64,000 nt of DNA from an uncultured Bacteroidales bacterium (GCA_905236635.1 CAJOCJ010000007.1:1-64000), one strand, 5' to 3'. Counted from the first letter of the stretch, positions 16,259 to 25,120 are shown. Numbers and translations are program-made. The notes: generated by a model from the letters alone, not told the origin.

Positions 16259-16764
16259 CAATTGGTTTTGAATTTGTAATGAACCTCCTTCAGCTCCTCG
16301 TTGGCTTTAGCGATCTTTTTCTTAAGGTTTTCCTTATAGATAACCACCTGTTTCGCTATCGAAGGGTCGCCTACCGCGAGAATCTGAGCCGCGAGTATAG
16401 CCGCGTTCAGCGAGTTGTTGATACCCACCGTCGCCACAGGGATTCCCGGAGGCATCTGCACTATCGAGAAGAGGGCGTCCATGCCGTCGTTACCTGATTT
16501 TACAGGTATTCCGATGACAGGTATAGGCGTCATCGCCGCTATCACGCCAGGCAGATGAGCTGCCATTCCAGCCGCCGCAATGATGACTTTTATGCCACGT
16601 TTCTGGGCGTTTTTAGCAAATTCTTCAACCAGTTCAGGCGTGCGGTGAGCGCTCAAGGCATTCATCTCGAACGGTATCTCCATCTCATCGAAAAAGTTCA
16701 GCGCCTTCTCCAAAACAGGGAGGTCGGAGGTGCTTCCCATTATGACACTTACTAAAGGATTCAT
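16258..16764 (-). CDS. purE: N5-carboxyaminoimidazole ribonucleotide mutase
   Basis: A purine biosynthesis enzyme of 168 residues that moves the carboxyl group of N5-CAIR to give CAIR. The family signatures IMGSTSDLPVLEKA, SAHRTPE (catalytic His) and AAGMAAHLPGVIA are intact, and length is standard. It has its own promoter box at 16785-16792 and is divergent from hpt, so de novo synthesis and salvage of purines share one control region. Confidence 0.95.
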   Translation of the reverse strand: MNPLVSVIMGSTSDLPVLEKALNFFDEMEIPFEMNALSAHRTPELVEEFAKNAQKRGIKVIIAAAGMAAHLPGVIAAMTPIPVIGIPVKSGNDGMDALFSIVQMPPGIPVATVGINNSLNAAILAAQILAVGDPSIAKQVVIYKENLKKKIAKANEELKEVHYKFKTN

Positions 16765-16784
16765 TTTTAAAATTTTATTTTTTG

Positions 16785-16792
16785 CAAAGGTA
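16785..16792 (-). promoter_or_regulatory. Promoter -7 box of purE
   Basis: The minus strand reads TACCTTTGCA, 20 nt before the purE ATG. It lies back to back with the hpt box at 16807. Confidence 0.55.
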
Positions 16793-16806
16793 CTAAATAA
16801 ATTTTT

Positions 16807-16814
16807 TATATTTG
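16807..16814 (+). promoter_or_regulatory. Promoter -7 box of hpt
   Basis: TATATTTGCA on the plus strand, about 44 nt before the hpt ATG at 16859. Confidence 0.55.
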
Positions 16815-16858
16815 CAAAATTAATAATGTATTTAACATAAATTTATAACACTTTGATT

Positions 16859-17398
16859 ATGAGCATCATAAGAGTTTCCGACAAGGATTTTGCACCTTTT
16901 ATCCCTCAGGAGAAGATTGAAACCGAAATTCACCGAATGGCTAGAGAAATCAAGCGAGACATGGCAGACAAAGAACCTCTGTTCCTCGTTATGCTCAATG
17001 GCGCGTTTATGTTTGCCGCCGAGCTATTCAAGAACCTCGACATGCCTTGCGAGATGGCGTTTGTGAAGTATAAAACCTACGAAGGAACACACAGCACAGG
17101 CAAGGCCAACGCCCTCTTAGGCCTTGATGCTCAACAAATTAATGGCAGAAACATCGTCATAGTGGAAGATATTGTCGACTCAGGATTTACCATGAGCCAG
17201 CTGCTGAAAGACCTTGAGGCAAACGGGGCCAAGAGCATCCGCATCGCCACCATGATGTTCAAGCCGAAGGCCTTGAAACACAACATCAAAATGGACTACG
17301 TGGGAATGGAAATCGGCAACGACTTTATCGTCGGATATGGCCTCGACTACAACGAATACGGAAGAAATTTAAAAGAAATCTATAAAATTGTTGAATAA
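16859..17398 (+). CDS. hpt: Hypoxanthine phosphoribosyltransferase
   Basis: A purine salvage enzyme of 179 residues making IMP (and often GMP) from the base and PRPP. The PRPP loop VIVEDIVDSGFTMSQLL and the base-binding IGNDFIVGYGLDYNEYGRN are present. ATG 16859 is taken over an in-frame TTG two codons before. Its stop shares a base with the adk start (TAATG), so the two are coupled. Confidence 0.95.
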   Translation: MSIIRVSDKDFAPFIPQEKIETEIHRMAREIKRDMADKEPLFLVMLNGAFMFAAELFKNLDMPCEMAFVKYKTYEGTHSTGKANALLGLDAQQINGRNIVIVEDIVDSGFTMSQLLKDLEANGAKSIRIATMMFKPKALKHNIKMDYVGMEIGNDFIVGYGLDYNEYGRNLKEIYKIVE

Positions 17399-17964
17399 TG
17401 AATATCATACTTTTCGGACCTCCAGGTGCTGGCAAAGGCACTCAGTCACAACAACTTAAGGAAAAATATCATCTCACATACCTCTCGACGGGCGACATTT
17501 TGCGCGAAGAGATGGCTGCTGAGACAGAGATCGGCAAGAAGGTGAAAGACATCATCAGCAAAGGCGGCTTGGTGTCGGACGAGATCGTCGTTTCTATCAT
17601 CAAAGGCAGAGTTGGAGCCAACCTGAAATCTCCTGGATTCTTGTTTGACGGCTTCCCGCGCACGGTGAAACAGGCTGAGATGCTCGACGAGATTATGAAG
17701 TCGTTCTCATTGAAAATCAACGCTGTCTTGAGTCTGGAAGTGCCAGAAGACATCCTCATCGAGAGGATGCTCGAACGTGGCAAGACCAGCGGCAGGGCCG
17801 ACGACAACATCGATTCCATCAAACACCGTTTCGTGGAATACAAGGAGAAGACCGCTCCAGTGCTCGACTACTACAAGAAACAAGGCAACCTCAAGGGTAT
17901 CAACGGCGTAGGTGAGATCAGCGAGATTTTCGCAAACCTTTGCAAGGAGATAGATAAGCTTTAA
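17398..17964 (+). CDS. adk: Adenylate kinase
   Basis: An essential enzyme of 188 residues that interconverts ATP, AMP and ADP. The P-loop GPPGAGKGTQ opens the protein, followed by LSTGDILREE and DGFPRT. It is the short form: the LID is a few residues (GKTSGRADDN) without zinc cysteines. It overlaps hpt by one base and is followed by a hairpin repeat before malQ. Confidence 0.95.
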   Translation: MNIILFGPPGAGKGTQSQQLKEKYHLTYLSTGDILREEMAAETEIGKKVKDIISKGGLVSDEIVVSIIKGRVGANLKSPGFLFDGFPRTVKQAEMLDEIMKSFSLKINAVLSLEVPEDILIERMLERGKTSGRADDNIDSIKHRFVEYKEKTAPVLDYYKKQGNLKGINGVGEISEIFANLCKEIDKL

Positions 17965-17965
17965 A

Positions 17966-17997
17966 CGTCATTTCGACTGGAGCGAAGCGAAATGACG
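17966..17997. repeat. Repeat family A, minimal copy between adk and malQ
   Basis: CGTCATTTCG and CGAAATGACG are perfect 10-bp inverted ends of this 32-bp copy, with ACTGGAGCGAAG between them. It can form a hairpin directly after the adk stop and may act as a terminator or processing signal. Confidence 0.75.
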
Positions 17998-18005
17998 GCT
18001 ATGAT

Positions 18006-19487
18006 ATGAATACTGCATTACCATATCACGCTGGCGTCGCCGTTCCTGTCTTTTCGTTGAGAAGCGAGGACAGCTGCGGCATCGGTGAGTTTCTCGACCT
18101 GAAGAAACTTGCCGATTGGTGTGTTTTGACTGGTTTGAAACTCATTCAGATTTTACCTATCAACGACACCACCACCGACGGCGGATGGGGCGATTCATAT
18201 CCTTATAAGTCCATCAGTACCAAGGCCTTACACCCCATTTATCTTAATCTTGAGAAGGTCGGACTTTTAAAAGACGCAAACGACAGGAAGCGTTTCGAGG
18301 AGCTGAAGAAAGAACTCAACGCCAAGGAGTTTGTCGATTATCCGGCGGTCTTCGAGACGAAGATGTGGTATCTGAAGAAGGTGTATGGCCAGAAACGCGG
18401 AAAGAAACGTGAGTTTTACGAGTTTCTGCAGGAGCACTGCGATAAGCAGCTGTCGGAAGCCGTTGCCTATCTGCACGAAAGAGGCATCATGCTGAAGGGC
18501 GACCTGCCCATCGGGGTGAGCCGTGACAGCGACGACGTGAAGAAGCAGCCACATCTCTTCAACCTCGACATGGAAACCGGCGCTCCGCCTGACGGCTTCG
18601 CGCCTCAAGGCCAGAACTGGGGATTCCCTACCTACAACTGGACCGCGATGGAGGCCGACGGATTCAAGTGGTGGAAAGACCGCGTGGAATGGTTCAAGAA
18701 ATATTTCGACGCATTAAGAATAGACCATATCTTGGGATTTTTCCGCATCTGGGAGATCCCGAAAGGCAGTCCGGACGCGTCATACGGACATTATTCGCCT
18801 GAAGACCCGAGGACATGGGAAATTGAGGGACGAAAGAGGTTGTCGCAGATTTTCGATTTACCATCAACGTCATTTCGACTGGAGCGGAGCGGAATGGAGA
18901 AATCTCATTCAATCACAGGAGATTCCTCGACTTCACTTCGTTACGCTCGAAATGACGGGCTCCTAATTTGTGGCGAAGACCTCGGTATGGTAGCGCCATG
19001 TGTGCCTGGCGTGATGCGTGAATTAGGCATCCTCAGCCTCGAGGTGCAACGCATGCCGAAGCAAGGCGGCAGACCGTTCAGCGACCCGCGCGAGAACCCT
19101 TACCTCAGCGTCGACACCACAGGGACACATGACATGCCGACGATACGTGGCTGGTGGGAACAGGACCGCGACCTCTCGGCGAGGTTTTACCGCGAGCTGC
19201 TCCATCACACCGACGGTGCACCCTATTTCTGCGAGCCTTACGTATGTCAGGAGATAATCGAACAACATTTCCGAAGCAGCTCGCGGTGGGTCATCATCCC
19301 GATTCAGGATTACATCGCGATGGACGGCGACTTCCGTTGGGACCGCACCTGGGACGAACAGATCAACGACCCAAGCAACCCGAACCACAAGTGGAAATAC
19401 CGCATGCATCAGAGTTTGGAAGCTTTGATCGGAAATAAGAAACTTATAAAAATAATGAAGGATTTGAAAAAATGCAGTTCCCGATAA
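18006..19487 (+). CDS. malQ: 4-alpha-glucanotransferase (GH77)
   Basis: A cytoplasmic enzyme of 493 residues that transfers alpha-1,4-glucan segments in starch, glycogen or maltodextrin use. It consists of the catalytic GH77 domain only, without the N-terminal starch-binding domains common in Bacteroidota. The nucleophile is Asp240 in RIDH, the acid/base Glu324 in GEDLG, and the third carboxylate lies in THDMPT. Residues about 288-318 (FRLERSGMEKSHSITGDSST and onward) are encoded by a 90-bp repeat family A element; without it the Asp-Glu spacing would be near that of compact MalQ proteins. The 3' end overlaps the CPBP gene by 16 bases. Confidence 0.92.
   Translation: MNTALPYHAGVAVPVFSLRSEDSCGIGEFLDLKKLADWCVLTGLKLIQILPINDTTTDGGWGDSYPYKSISTKALHPIYLNLEKVGLLKDANDRKRFEELKKELNAKEFVDYPAVFETKMWYLKKVYGQKRGKKREFYEFLQEHCDKQLSEAVAYLHERGIMLKGDLPIGVSRDSDDVKKQPHLFNLDMETGAPPDGFAPQGQNWGFPTYNWTAMEADGFKWWKDRVEWFKKYFDALRIDHILGFFRIWEIPKGSPDASYGHYSPEDPRTWEIEGRKRLSQIFDLPSTSFRLERSGMEKSHSITGDSSTSLRYARNDGLLICGEDLGMVAPCVPGVMRELGILSLEVQRMPKQGGRPFSDPRENPYLSVDTTGTHDMPTIRGWWEQDRDLSARFYRELLHHTDGAPYFCEPYVCQEIIEQHFRSSSRWVIIPIQDYIAMDGDFRWDRTWDEQINDPSNPNHKWKYRMHQSLEALIGNKKLIKIMKDLKKCSSR
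18868..18957. repeat. Repeat family A, full 90-bp copy inside malQ
   Basis: Perfect 11-bp inverted ends CGTCATTTCGA and TCGAAATGACG enclose GGAGAAATCTC and GGAGATTCCTC inner motifs. Length is 90 bp, divisible by three, and no stop is introduced in the malQ frame. Confidence 0.85.
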
Positions 19488-20335
19488 TAAAAAAAACAAC
19501 AACCGGCAGTAAGATCTTGATATTCTTACTGTTATTCATCTTCGGACTGGTGTTTAGCACCGTCTTGGGCATGTTTTTCGTCAACATCGTCGACGTGGAC
19601 ATGACGAGTGTCAGAGGCTTACAGATATTGCAGATTTGCAACCAGGTAATCGGCTTCCTTCTGCCGTCACTGTTATATGTGATGCTAGTCAAGGAAGAAC
19701 CATTTAACTATCTGGGACTCAAGAAGTTACCTATATGGTCGTTATTGGGAATCGTGATGATGTTCACCATTGTGCCATTCAATGCATGGATTGCGGAATG
19801 GAACGAAGGCATCGCTTTCCCCGAGTCAATGAAGGCTATTGAAGAGTCGTTGCGCAACCTCAAGGAATTGAACGATGCCACAGCTGAAAAACTGATGCTC
19901 GGCAGCAATCTGGTGGTCGGAATACTGATTTTCGGACTATTGGCAGCTATCAGCGAAGAGATTTTGTTCCGCTCGGTAATACAAAAAGCGTTTATAAGAT
20001 TATTCAAAAACGCCCATGTCGCAATCATCGTGACAGCCTTTGTTTTCTCGGCTTTCCATGGCGATATATACGGATTCTTCCCACGTTTCATCCTCGGACT
20101 GATGCTCGGATACATGTTCTGGTTGTCGAAGTCCATCTGGGCCAGCATCATCATGCATTTCACCAACAACACCACCATCGTGATGCTGTACTTCTTAAAT
20201 AAAAAAGAGGTAATCAACATCGATGTTGAGAATTTCGGCAGCACCGACAACGTTTTATTGATAGTTTTGAGTTTGGTGGTGACAGTTGCAATATTTATAA
20301 TTTGTAATCGTTTGAAGTGTAAGTATGACAATTGA
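19472..20335 (+). CDS. CPBP family intramembrane metalloprotease
   Basis: A polytopic membrane protein of 287 residues of the CPBP (Abi, CAAX-protease-like) family. The metal-site motifs are all present: SEEILFR (Glu162 and Glu163), FSAFHGD and MHFTNN. Such enzymes process prenylated or small membrane peptides in some organisms; the bacterial substrate is usually unknown. ATG 19472 lies inside the last codons of malQ, and its stop overlaps the GtrA start, so expression is coupled in both directions. Confidence 0.88.
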   Translation: MQFPIIKKTTTGSKILIFLLLFIFGLVFSTVLGMFFVNIVDVDMTSVRGLQILQICNQVIGFLLPSLLYVMLVKEEPFNYLGLKKLPIWSLLGIVMMFTIVPFNAWIAEWNEGIAFPESMKAIEESLRNLKELNDATAEKLMLGSNLVVGILIFGLLAAISEEILFRSVIQKAFIRLFKNAHVAIIVTAFVFSAFHGDIYGFFPRFILGLMLGYMFWLSKSIWASIIMHFTNNTTIVMLYFLNKKEVINIDVENFGSTDNVLLIVLSLVVTVAIFIICNRLKCKYDN

Positions 20336-20714
20336 TAAGTTTCTGATATATAAATTCCTTAAGTTCGGAGTCGTAGGATTCTCGGGCGTTTTCGTCGATT
20401 TCAGCATCACGTGGCTTTGCAAGGAAAAGATAAAAATCAACAAATACGTGAGCAACGCCATAGGGTTCATCTGCGCCGCCACTTCGAACTATATCTTAAA
20501 CCGGATTTGGACTTTTGAGAGCGAGAATGCCGAGATTGCCACCGAATACGGCAAGTTCATGCTCGTCTCCGCTATCGGATTGGGTATCAATTCGTTGACG
20601 CTATATCTCTTGCACGACAAACTGAAATGGAATTTCTACCTCAGCAAGATTTTCGCCATCGGCGTGGCGACGCTGTGGAATTTCTTTGCAAATTTATTGT
20701 TTACGTTCAGGTAA
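20325..20714 (+). CDS. GtrA family membrane protein
   Basis: A small membrane protein of 129 residues with four predicted helices and the GtrA start FLKFGVVGFSGVFVDF. Family members are thought to help move lipid-linked sugars across the inner membrane for surface polysaccharide decoration. It overlaps the CPBP gene by 11 bases and converges on cdd with 3 bases between stops. Confidence 0.85.
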   Translation: MTIDKFLIYKFLKFGVVGFSGVFVDFSITWLCKEKIKINKYVSNAIGFICAATSNYILNRIWTFESENAEIATEYGKFMLVSAIGLGINSLTLYLLHDKLKWNFYLSKIFAIGVATLWNFFANLLFTFR

Positions 20715-20717
20715 ACC

Positions 20718-21218
20718 TTATAGATCTGTATATTTCTTCAGGAAGTCCTCGGCGAAAATCAATGGCATCAGGTTATCCATTTTCTCGCTGATGATGATGG
20801 GGCCTTCCTCACCTTGCATGATGACGCGCAAAGGTGTGTTATGACGGCTCTCCACCTCGATCATAGCCTGACGGCAGCTGCCACAAGGAGGCACTGGCTG
20901 CGTTATCTTGCCGTCGCTGCCGATAGCGGTGACAGCAAGGGCCACGATAGGCTGGTCGGGATGCTGCGCCTGGGCCGAGAACAGCGCCACGCGCTCAGCA
21001 CATAAACCCACTGGATAGACGGCGTTTTCCTGGTTAGAACCGATGATGATAGTGCCATCTGCGAGTCGCACCGCAGCGCCGACTCTGAACTTGGAATATG
21101 GTGCGTAAGCATTTTTTGCAGCCTCTTTTGCTCTTAACAAAAGTGAGCGGTCGTCGTCGTTTAATTCGTCAACAGAATTAAATTCCAAAAATGAGAGTGT
21201 AATTTTATGTCTTTTCAT
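20718..21218 (-). CDS. cdd: Cytidine deaminase
   Basis: A pyrimidine salvage enzyme of 166 residues converting cytidine and deoxycytidine to uridine and deoxyuridine. Zinc and catalytic motifs are GLCAERVAL and PPCGSC, and the substrate-binding YSKFRVGAAV is present. It starts 5 nt after the S41 protease stop and is the last gene of the minus-strand operon that begins with the DUF4271 gene. Confidence 0.95.
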   Translation of the reverse strand: MKRHKITLSFLEFNSVDELNDDDRSLLLRAKEAAKNAYAPYSKFRVGAAVRLADGTIIIGSNQENAVYPVGLCAERVALFSAQAQHPDQPIVALAVTAIGSDGKITQPVPPCGSCRQAMIEVESRHNTPLRVIMQGEEGPIIISEKMDNLMPLIFAEDFLKKYTDL

Positions 21219-21223
21219 GTCGG

Positions 21224-22879
21224 TTATTTTGTTCCTTTCAGGATGTTTTTGTATTCCTCTTTATTTAATATGATTTCGAAAGCTTTCGCCAGCTCAGGGT
21301 CATCGTCCAAGGCAGCAATGATTCTGCCTTTCTGATAATAATAACGGCTCACTATCTCGGTCTCAAGCATCTTCTCGATCTCATCTCTATTGTTGACGAG
21401 GTCGTTGGCCTTCTCCTCCTCTATCTTGGCAACAGCCTGATCCAGAATAGGCTGGATGTCGTCGAGATAGCCCTCGAGCTTGGCGATCTTTTCCAGTTCC
21501 TTAATCTCTGTCTCACACTGTGATGTAAACGTAAAGCCCTCATCCTTAACGAATTGCATAAAGTCTGCATACGTCTTGTCGTCAATCTTGAATTCCTTTG
21601 CCGGCTTTATCGACTTATGCTCACGATAGAACTTGTTGGCATATTTGAAGAAGAGATTCTTCGCATAGAGGTATGTCGTGATTGTCGACACCATCTCCGG
21701 CTCGATCTTCACGTCGGGCATGATGCCGTGGCCTTCATAGACGATACGGCCGTTGGCGGTATGGAACTCGGGTCCAAGGGTGTCGGCCTTCGCCACTGTG
21801 TCAGTGACGTTTTTCTTGTTCTTTTTTGAATAATCAATCTCCTGGATGCAGCGGTTGCTTGGAAGATAATAATGTGCCACTGTCACCTTGATTTGGGTGT
21901 TGTAACTCATCGGGAAGATGTTCTGCACTAAGCCCTTGCCAAAGGTGCGCTGCCCTACGATGACGCCTCTGTCGAAGTCCTGGATCGAGCCGGAGACAAT
22001 CTCCGATGCCGACGCACTGCCTTCGTTGACAAGTATCACCAGCGGGATGTCGAGGTCCAGCGGTTCGTGCTGTGTGTAGTGGTTGTAGTTGTTGTCTTTC
22101 ACCTTACCCTTCTGATACACCACGAGTTTGTTTTTCGGTACGAACATATTAACTATATCCACCGCCTCGTTGAGCAAGCCTCCGCCGTTGCCTCTGAGGT
22201 CAAGGATGAAGCCTTTCAGCTCGTGTTTCTTCTTCATGTCGACGATGACGTCTTTTAGTTCCTTGGCGCAGTCTTTGGTAAACTGTGAGAGGATGGCGTA
22301 TCCTATGCCGTTGTCAAACACTGTAGAATAAGGTATGTTGTCGATTTTTATCTTCTCGCGTTTCAGCTCTTTCACAAACGGTTCTTTCTCACCAGGACGC
22401 TGCATCTTGAGTGTCACGGTGGTGCCAGGCGTGCCTTTCAACAACTCGCTCACCTCGGCGGTGTTTTTGCCTTCCACGTTGATTCCGTTGACTTCCAGGA
22501 AGATATCGCCTGGGATGAGTCCTGCCTTGGCGGCCGGGAAGCCCTCGTAAGGCTCCGCTATCTGTGACTTGCCCTCGAAATATTGGATGATGGCACCGAT
22601 GCCGCCGTATTCGCCTGTCGTCATTAGCCTCACGTCCTCTATCTGCGACTCGCTGATGAACACGGTATATGGGTCGAGGCCGTCAAGCATGGCTTTTATG
22701 GCGCTCTCGTTGAGTTCGGCGGGGTCAATCTCGTCGACGTAATTCATGTTGAGCTGACGCAACACATTATTATATATGTCGATGCTCTTCGAGATCTCAA
22801 AATTGTTCTGCTTTTCCTGTGCGAAGGCGTTCACCGTGGTGAAGACCAACAAAACCAATAACAATCTTAAATATTTCAT
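21224..22879 (-). CDS. S41 family C-terminal processing protease
   Basis: An exported serine protease of 551 residues like CtpA or Prc, acting in the periplasm. ATG 22879 begins the signal peptide MKYLRLLLVLLVFTTVNAFA; the longer frame overlaps yidD. A PDZ domain follows (about 75-165, with GGIGAI and PGDIFLEVNG). The catalytic serine is Ser290 in GSASASE and the lysine Lys315 in TFGKGLVQ, with the family spacing of 25. A long helical C-terminal part ends the protein. Two small hairpins lie in the 74-nt gap after yidD. Confidence 0.92.
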   Translation of the reverse strand: MKYLRLLLVLLVFTTVNAFAQEKQNNFEISKSIDIYNNVLRQLNMNYVDEIDPAELNESAIKAMLDGLDPYTVFISESQIEDVRLMTTGEYGGIGAIIQYFEGKSQIAEPYEGFPAAKAGLIPGDIFLEVNGINVEGKNTAEVSELLKGTPGTTVTLKMQRPGEKEPFVKELKREKIKIDNIPYSTVFDNGIGYAILSQFTKDCAKELKDVIVDMKKKHELKGFILDLRGNGGGLLNEAVDIVNMFVPKNKLVVYQKGKVKDNNYNHYTQHEPLDLDIPLVILVNEGSASASEIVSGSIQDFDRGVIVGQRTFGKGLVQNIFPMSYNTQIKVTVAHYYLPSNRCIQEIDYSKKNKKNVTDTVAKADTLGPEFHTANGRIVYEGHGIMPDVKIEPEMVSTITTYLYAKNLFFKYANKFYREHKSIKPAKEFKIDDKTYADFMQFVKDEGFTFTSQCETEIKELEKIAKLEGYLDDIQPILDQAVAKIEEEKANDLVNNRDEIEKMLETEIVSRYYYQKGRIIAALDDDPELAKAFEIILNKEEYKNILKGTK

Positions 22880-22908
22880 ATTCCTATATTTTCCTCTTTT
22901 TCTTTCCC

Positions 22909-22952
22909 GTCGGGTTTTACCCGACTCTGTATTCTTGTCACCACTTCGTGGT
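22909..22952 (-). promoter_or_regulatory. Two small hairpins between yidD and the S41 protease gene
   Basis: GTCGGGT/ACCCGAC (22909-22925, 3-nt loop) and ACCAC/GTGGT (22940-22952, TTC loop on the plus strand). They could be RNA processing or partial termination sites adjusting protease level relative to rnpA and yidD. Confidence 0.4.
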
Positions 22953-22953
22953 T

Positions 22954-23196
22954 CTATGGTACTGGGTCGTATCCTGAGCCGCCCCATGGGTTACACGACG
23001 CTACTCGTTTTATCGTCAGCCAGCCGCCTTTGATGGCGCCATATTTCCGTATAGCCTCGATGCCGTAGTTGGAACATGTCGGGGTGTAGCGGCAGTTGCG
23101 CCCGATGAACGGAGAGAGCGTGTATTGATAAATCTTTATCAACAGAATCAGGAAGTTAGCCGGCAGCTTTACTATGAATCTCCAAACTTTTTTCAT
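22954..23196 (-). CDS. yidD: Membrane protein insertion efficiency factor YidD
   Basis: A protein of 80 residues that assists membrane protein insertion beside YidC. The conserved core is [14 protein letters not shown] and [13 protein letters not shown]. The start overlaps the rnpA stop by four bases (ATGA), the usual rnpA-yidD arrangement. Confidence 0.93.
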   Translation of the reverse strand: MKKVWRFIVKLPANFLILLIKIYQYTLSPFIGRNCRYTPTCSNYGIEAIRKYGAIKGGWLTIKRVASCNPWGGSGYDPVP

Positions 23197-23582
23197 AATT
23201 TCTCGACCAGTCGTTCGACAACCTTTTTCATTTTCTCCTCAATCTCACCGTATGTGTGGATGACTGTGGCGTTATATACTAACGCAACATCCAGCGTTTT
23301 GTTGTTTGCTTGGCATAATTTCATCAGCTCCGCCTTGTTTTTTCTCCAGCTTTCGCGGATGAGACGTTTCACGCGGTTGCGTTTTATGGCATGATGAAAT
23401 CTTTTTTTGGATACCGACACTAGGATTCTTGGAATCGCAACATCTTGACTATCAGCGTCATAGAGATGCACGACAACACGAAAAGGATACAACGAGAATC
23501 CTTTTCCTTCTTCAAATAAAGTCTGGACAGCTTTTTCGTGATAAATGCGCTGCGATTTCGGTAATCCTTCCTTTAATTCCAA
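23193..23582 (-). CDS. rnpA: Ribonuclease P protein component
   Basis: A basic protein of 129 residues that binds RNase P RNA and helps mature tRNA 5' ends. The RNR motif reads [13 protein letters not shown]. No ATG lies near the start; TTG at 23582, directly after the hemD stop (TAATTG), is the best candidate and leaves the conserved LPKSQRI near the N-terminus. Context is unusual in that it follows hemD rather than rpmH and dnaA. Confidence 0.88.
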   Translation of the reverse strand: MELKEGLPKSQRIYHEKAVQTLFEEGKGFSLYPFRVVVHLYDADSQDVAIPRILVSVSKKRFHHAIKRNRVKRLIRESWRKNKAELMKLCQANNKTLDVALVYNATVIHTYGEIEEKMKKVVERLVEKL

Positions 23583-24347
23583 TTATCTCTTCTTTGCTTT
23601 TTTAATTTCAGCCTCGAGATACTCTTCAATAGCCATTGTTATTGAAGGGGCGGTCTTGGTAGGTGCGTTGAGGCTGAGGTTGAAGCCGGCGTCGGTGACA
23701 GCTTTGGCGGTGGCGGCGCCGAGGGCTCCGATAGCCACCTCGCCTTGCACGAAGTCAGGGAAGTTGATCTGCAGCGAGTTGATACCTGCAGGGCTGAAGA
23801 ACACGAGCATGTCGTATTTCGAGATGTCGAGGTCTTTCAAGTCGGACGGCACGGTGCGGAAGAGCATCGATTTCTTGTAGTTGAGCTTCGCCTCGTCCAT
23901 CATAGCAGGATGGTCCTCACTGGTGACGATGTTCGAAGTAGGCAGGAAATACGTCTCTTCGCGGTGTTTCTTCATTATCTCAATAAGATCGGCAAAAGTC
24001 TGGTTTCCGTAGAAAATCTTACGTTTGCGGAACTGTATATAATGCTGGAGATATAATGCTGTCGACTCGTTGACGCAGAAATATTTAAGGTCGTCCGGCA
24101 CAGTGTAACGCATCTCTTTCGCGATACGGAAGAAATGATCCACTGCGTTACGGCTCGTCAGGATGATGGCAGTAAAATCGGTGAGTTTGATATGATCCTG
24201 CCGTAACTCTGACGCTTCCACACCCTCAATCCTGATAAATTTCACAAAATCAATCTTGACATTGTATTTTTTGATGATACTTTCGTAATGTGTCTTGGAA
24301 ATATCAGCTGGTTTTGGCTGTGAAACTAGTATGTTTTTAATCTTCAT
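23583..24347 (-). CDS. hemD: Uroporphyrinogen-III synthase-like protein
   Basis: A protein of 254 residues with the two-domain HemD fold, which closes the tetrapyrrole ring in haem synthesis. Landmarks are KNILVSQPKP at the start, AIILTSRNAVDHF and MLVFFSPAGINSL. ATG 24347 lies 2 nt after the DUF4271 stop. Sequence identity across HemD proteins is low, so assignment rests on these segments and on the DUF4271 neighbour, a pairing common in Bacteroidota. No other haem gene is in the window. Confidence 0.82.
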   Translation of the reverse strand: MKIKNILVSQPKPADISKTHYESIIKKYNVKIDFVKFIRIEGVEASELRQDHIKLTDFTAIILTSRNAVDHFFRIAKEMRYTVPDDLKYFCVNESTALYLQHYIQFRKRKIFYGNQTFADLIEIMKKHREETYFLPTSNIVTSEDHPAMMDEAKLNYKKSMLFRTVPSDLKDLDISKYDMLVFFSPAGINSLQINFPDFVQGEVAIGALGAATAKAVTDAGFNLSLNAPTKTAPSITMAIEEYLEAEIKKAKKR

Positions 24348-24349
24348 CT

Positions 24350-25078
24350 CTATAATACACAATTAGTTACAATCAATCTGCATAGCATCGTAATAGCCAC
24401 TGCAAGTGGTATAATTTCGAGGGTGCAAAAATACAAAAAAATATTTAATAAATTCATCTTTGATAATATTTGGAACTCAAAAAACGTCTTTAGGATTCTT
24501 ATTCCATTGATTATCAATACTATAATGCTAATAATTATTAAAATAAATTTTGTTGGGTAAAATATCATAATAAGCCCCATAACTATCAACGCAATGTTGA
24601 GAAGAGCCATGATGGAAAGATGTGTCACGGCATGGTGTGTGGTAGCCGATTCTATGCCGAAAAACCATCCGTAAATGATGATAAACAGGTATTGTATGAT
24701 ACACAGTGCCATGATGAAGGTGCAGACGTCGATATAGAAGCTGAAGCTGCTGTAAAGCATAGTGTTTCCTGAGAAAACGAGAATAATCTTCTGCACCACA
24801 AGGCCTAGCAGAGCCACATACGACACGAACATCGTCAGTCCGTTGATGCTGATGACAGGGTTCCATTCACGCGTCATGCGGTCACCATCCGACGACTGCG
24901 ACAGCACCGACAGCATCATACGGAAACGCGAGGTGTAAAGCTGCTTGTTGACCACCATCAAAAGCATGGCAGCGAAAACGACTATGAAATTCCAGGAAGG
25001 CGAAATATACTCCACCACGCGAAGTGTCGGCTCGAGTGTTGAAGCGAGATTTTCTGTAACTATCTGAATATCAATCAT
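24350..25078 (-). CDS. DUF4271 membrane protein
   Basis: A polytopic membrane protein of 242 residues with about six or seven helices, matching the Bacteroidota DUF4271 family found next to hemD. Function is unknown. It leads the operon DUF4271-hemD-rnpA-yidD-S41 protease-cdd and has a promoter box at 25113-25120. Confidence 0.8.
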   Translation of the reverse strand: MIDIQIVTENLASTLEPTLRVVEYISPSWNFIVVFAAMLLMVVNKQLYTSRFRMMLSVLSQSSDGDRMTREWNPVISINGLTMFVSYVALLGLVVQKIILVFSGNTMLYSSFSFYIDVCTFIMALCIIQYLFIIIYGWFFGIESATTHHAVTHLSIMALLNIALIVMGLIMIFYPTKFILIIISIIVLIINGIRILKTFFEFQILSKMNLLNIFLYFCTLEIIPLAVAITMLCRLIVTNCVL

Positions 25079-25112
25079 TTCGCTTGTTGAATTTCATCTC
25101 AATTTTATTTTG

Positions 25113-25120
25113 CAAAAATA
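25113..25120 (-). promoter_or_regulatory. Promoter -7 box of the DUF4271 operon
   Basis: The minus strand reads TATTTTTGCA, 34 nt before the ATG at 25078. It is divergent from the pta promoter at 25154. Confidence 0.55.
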
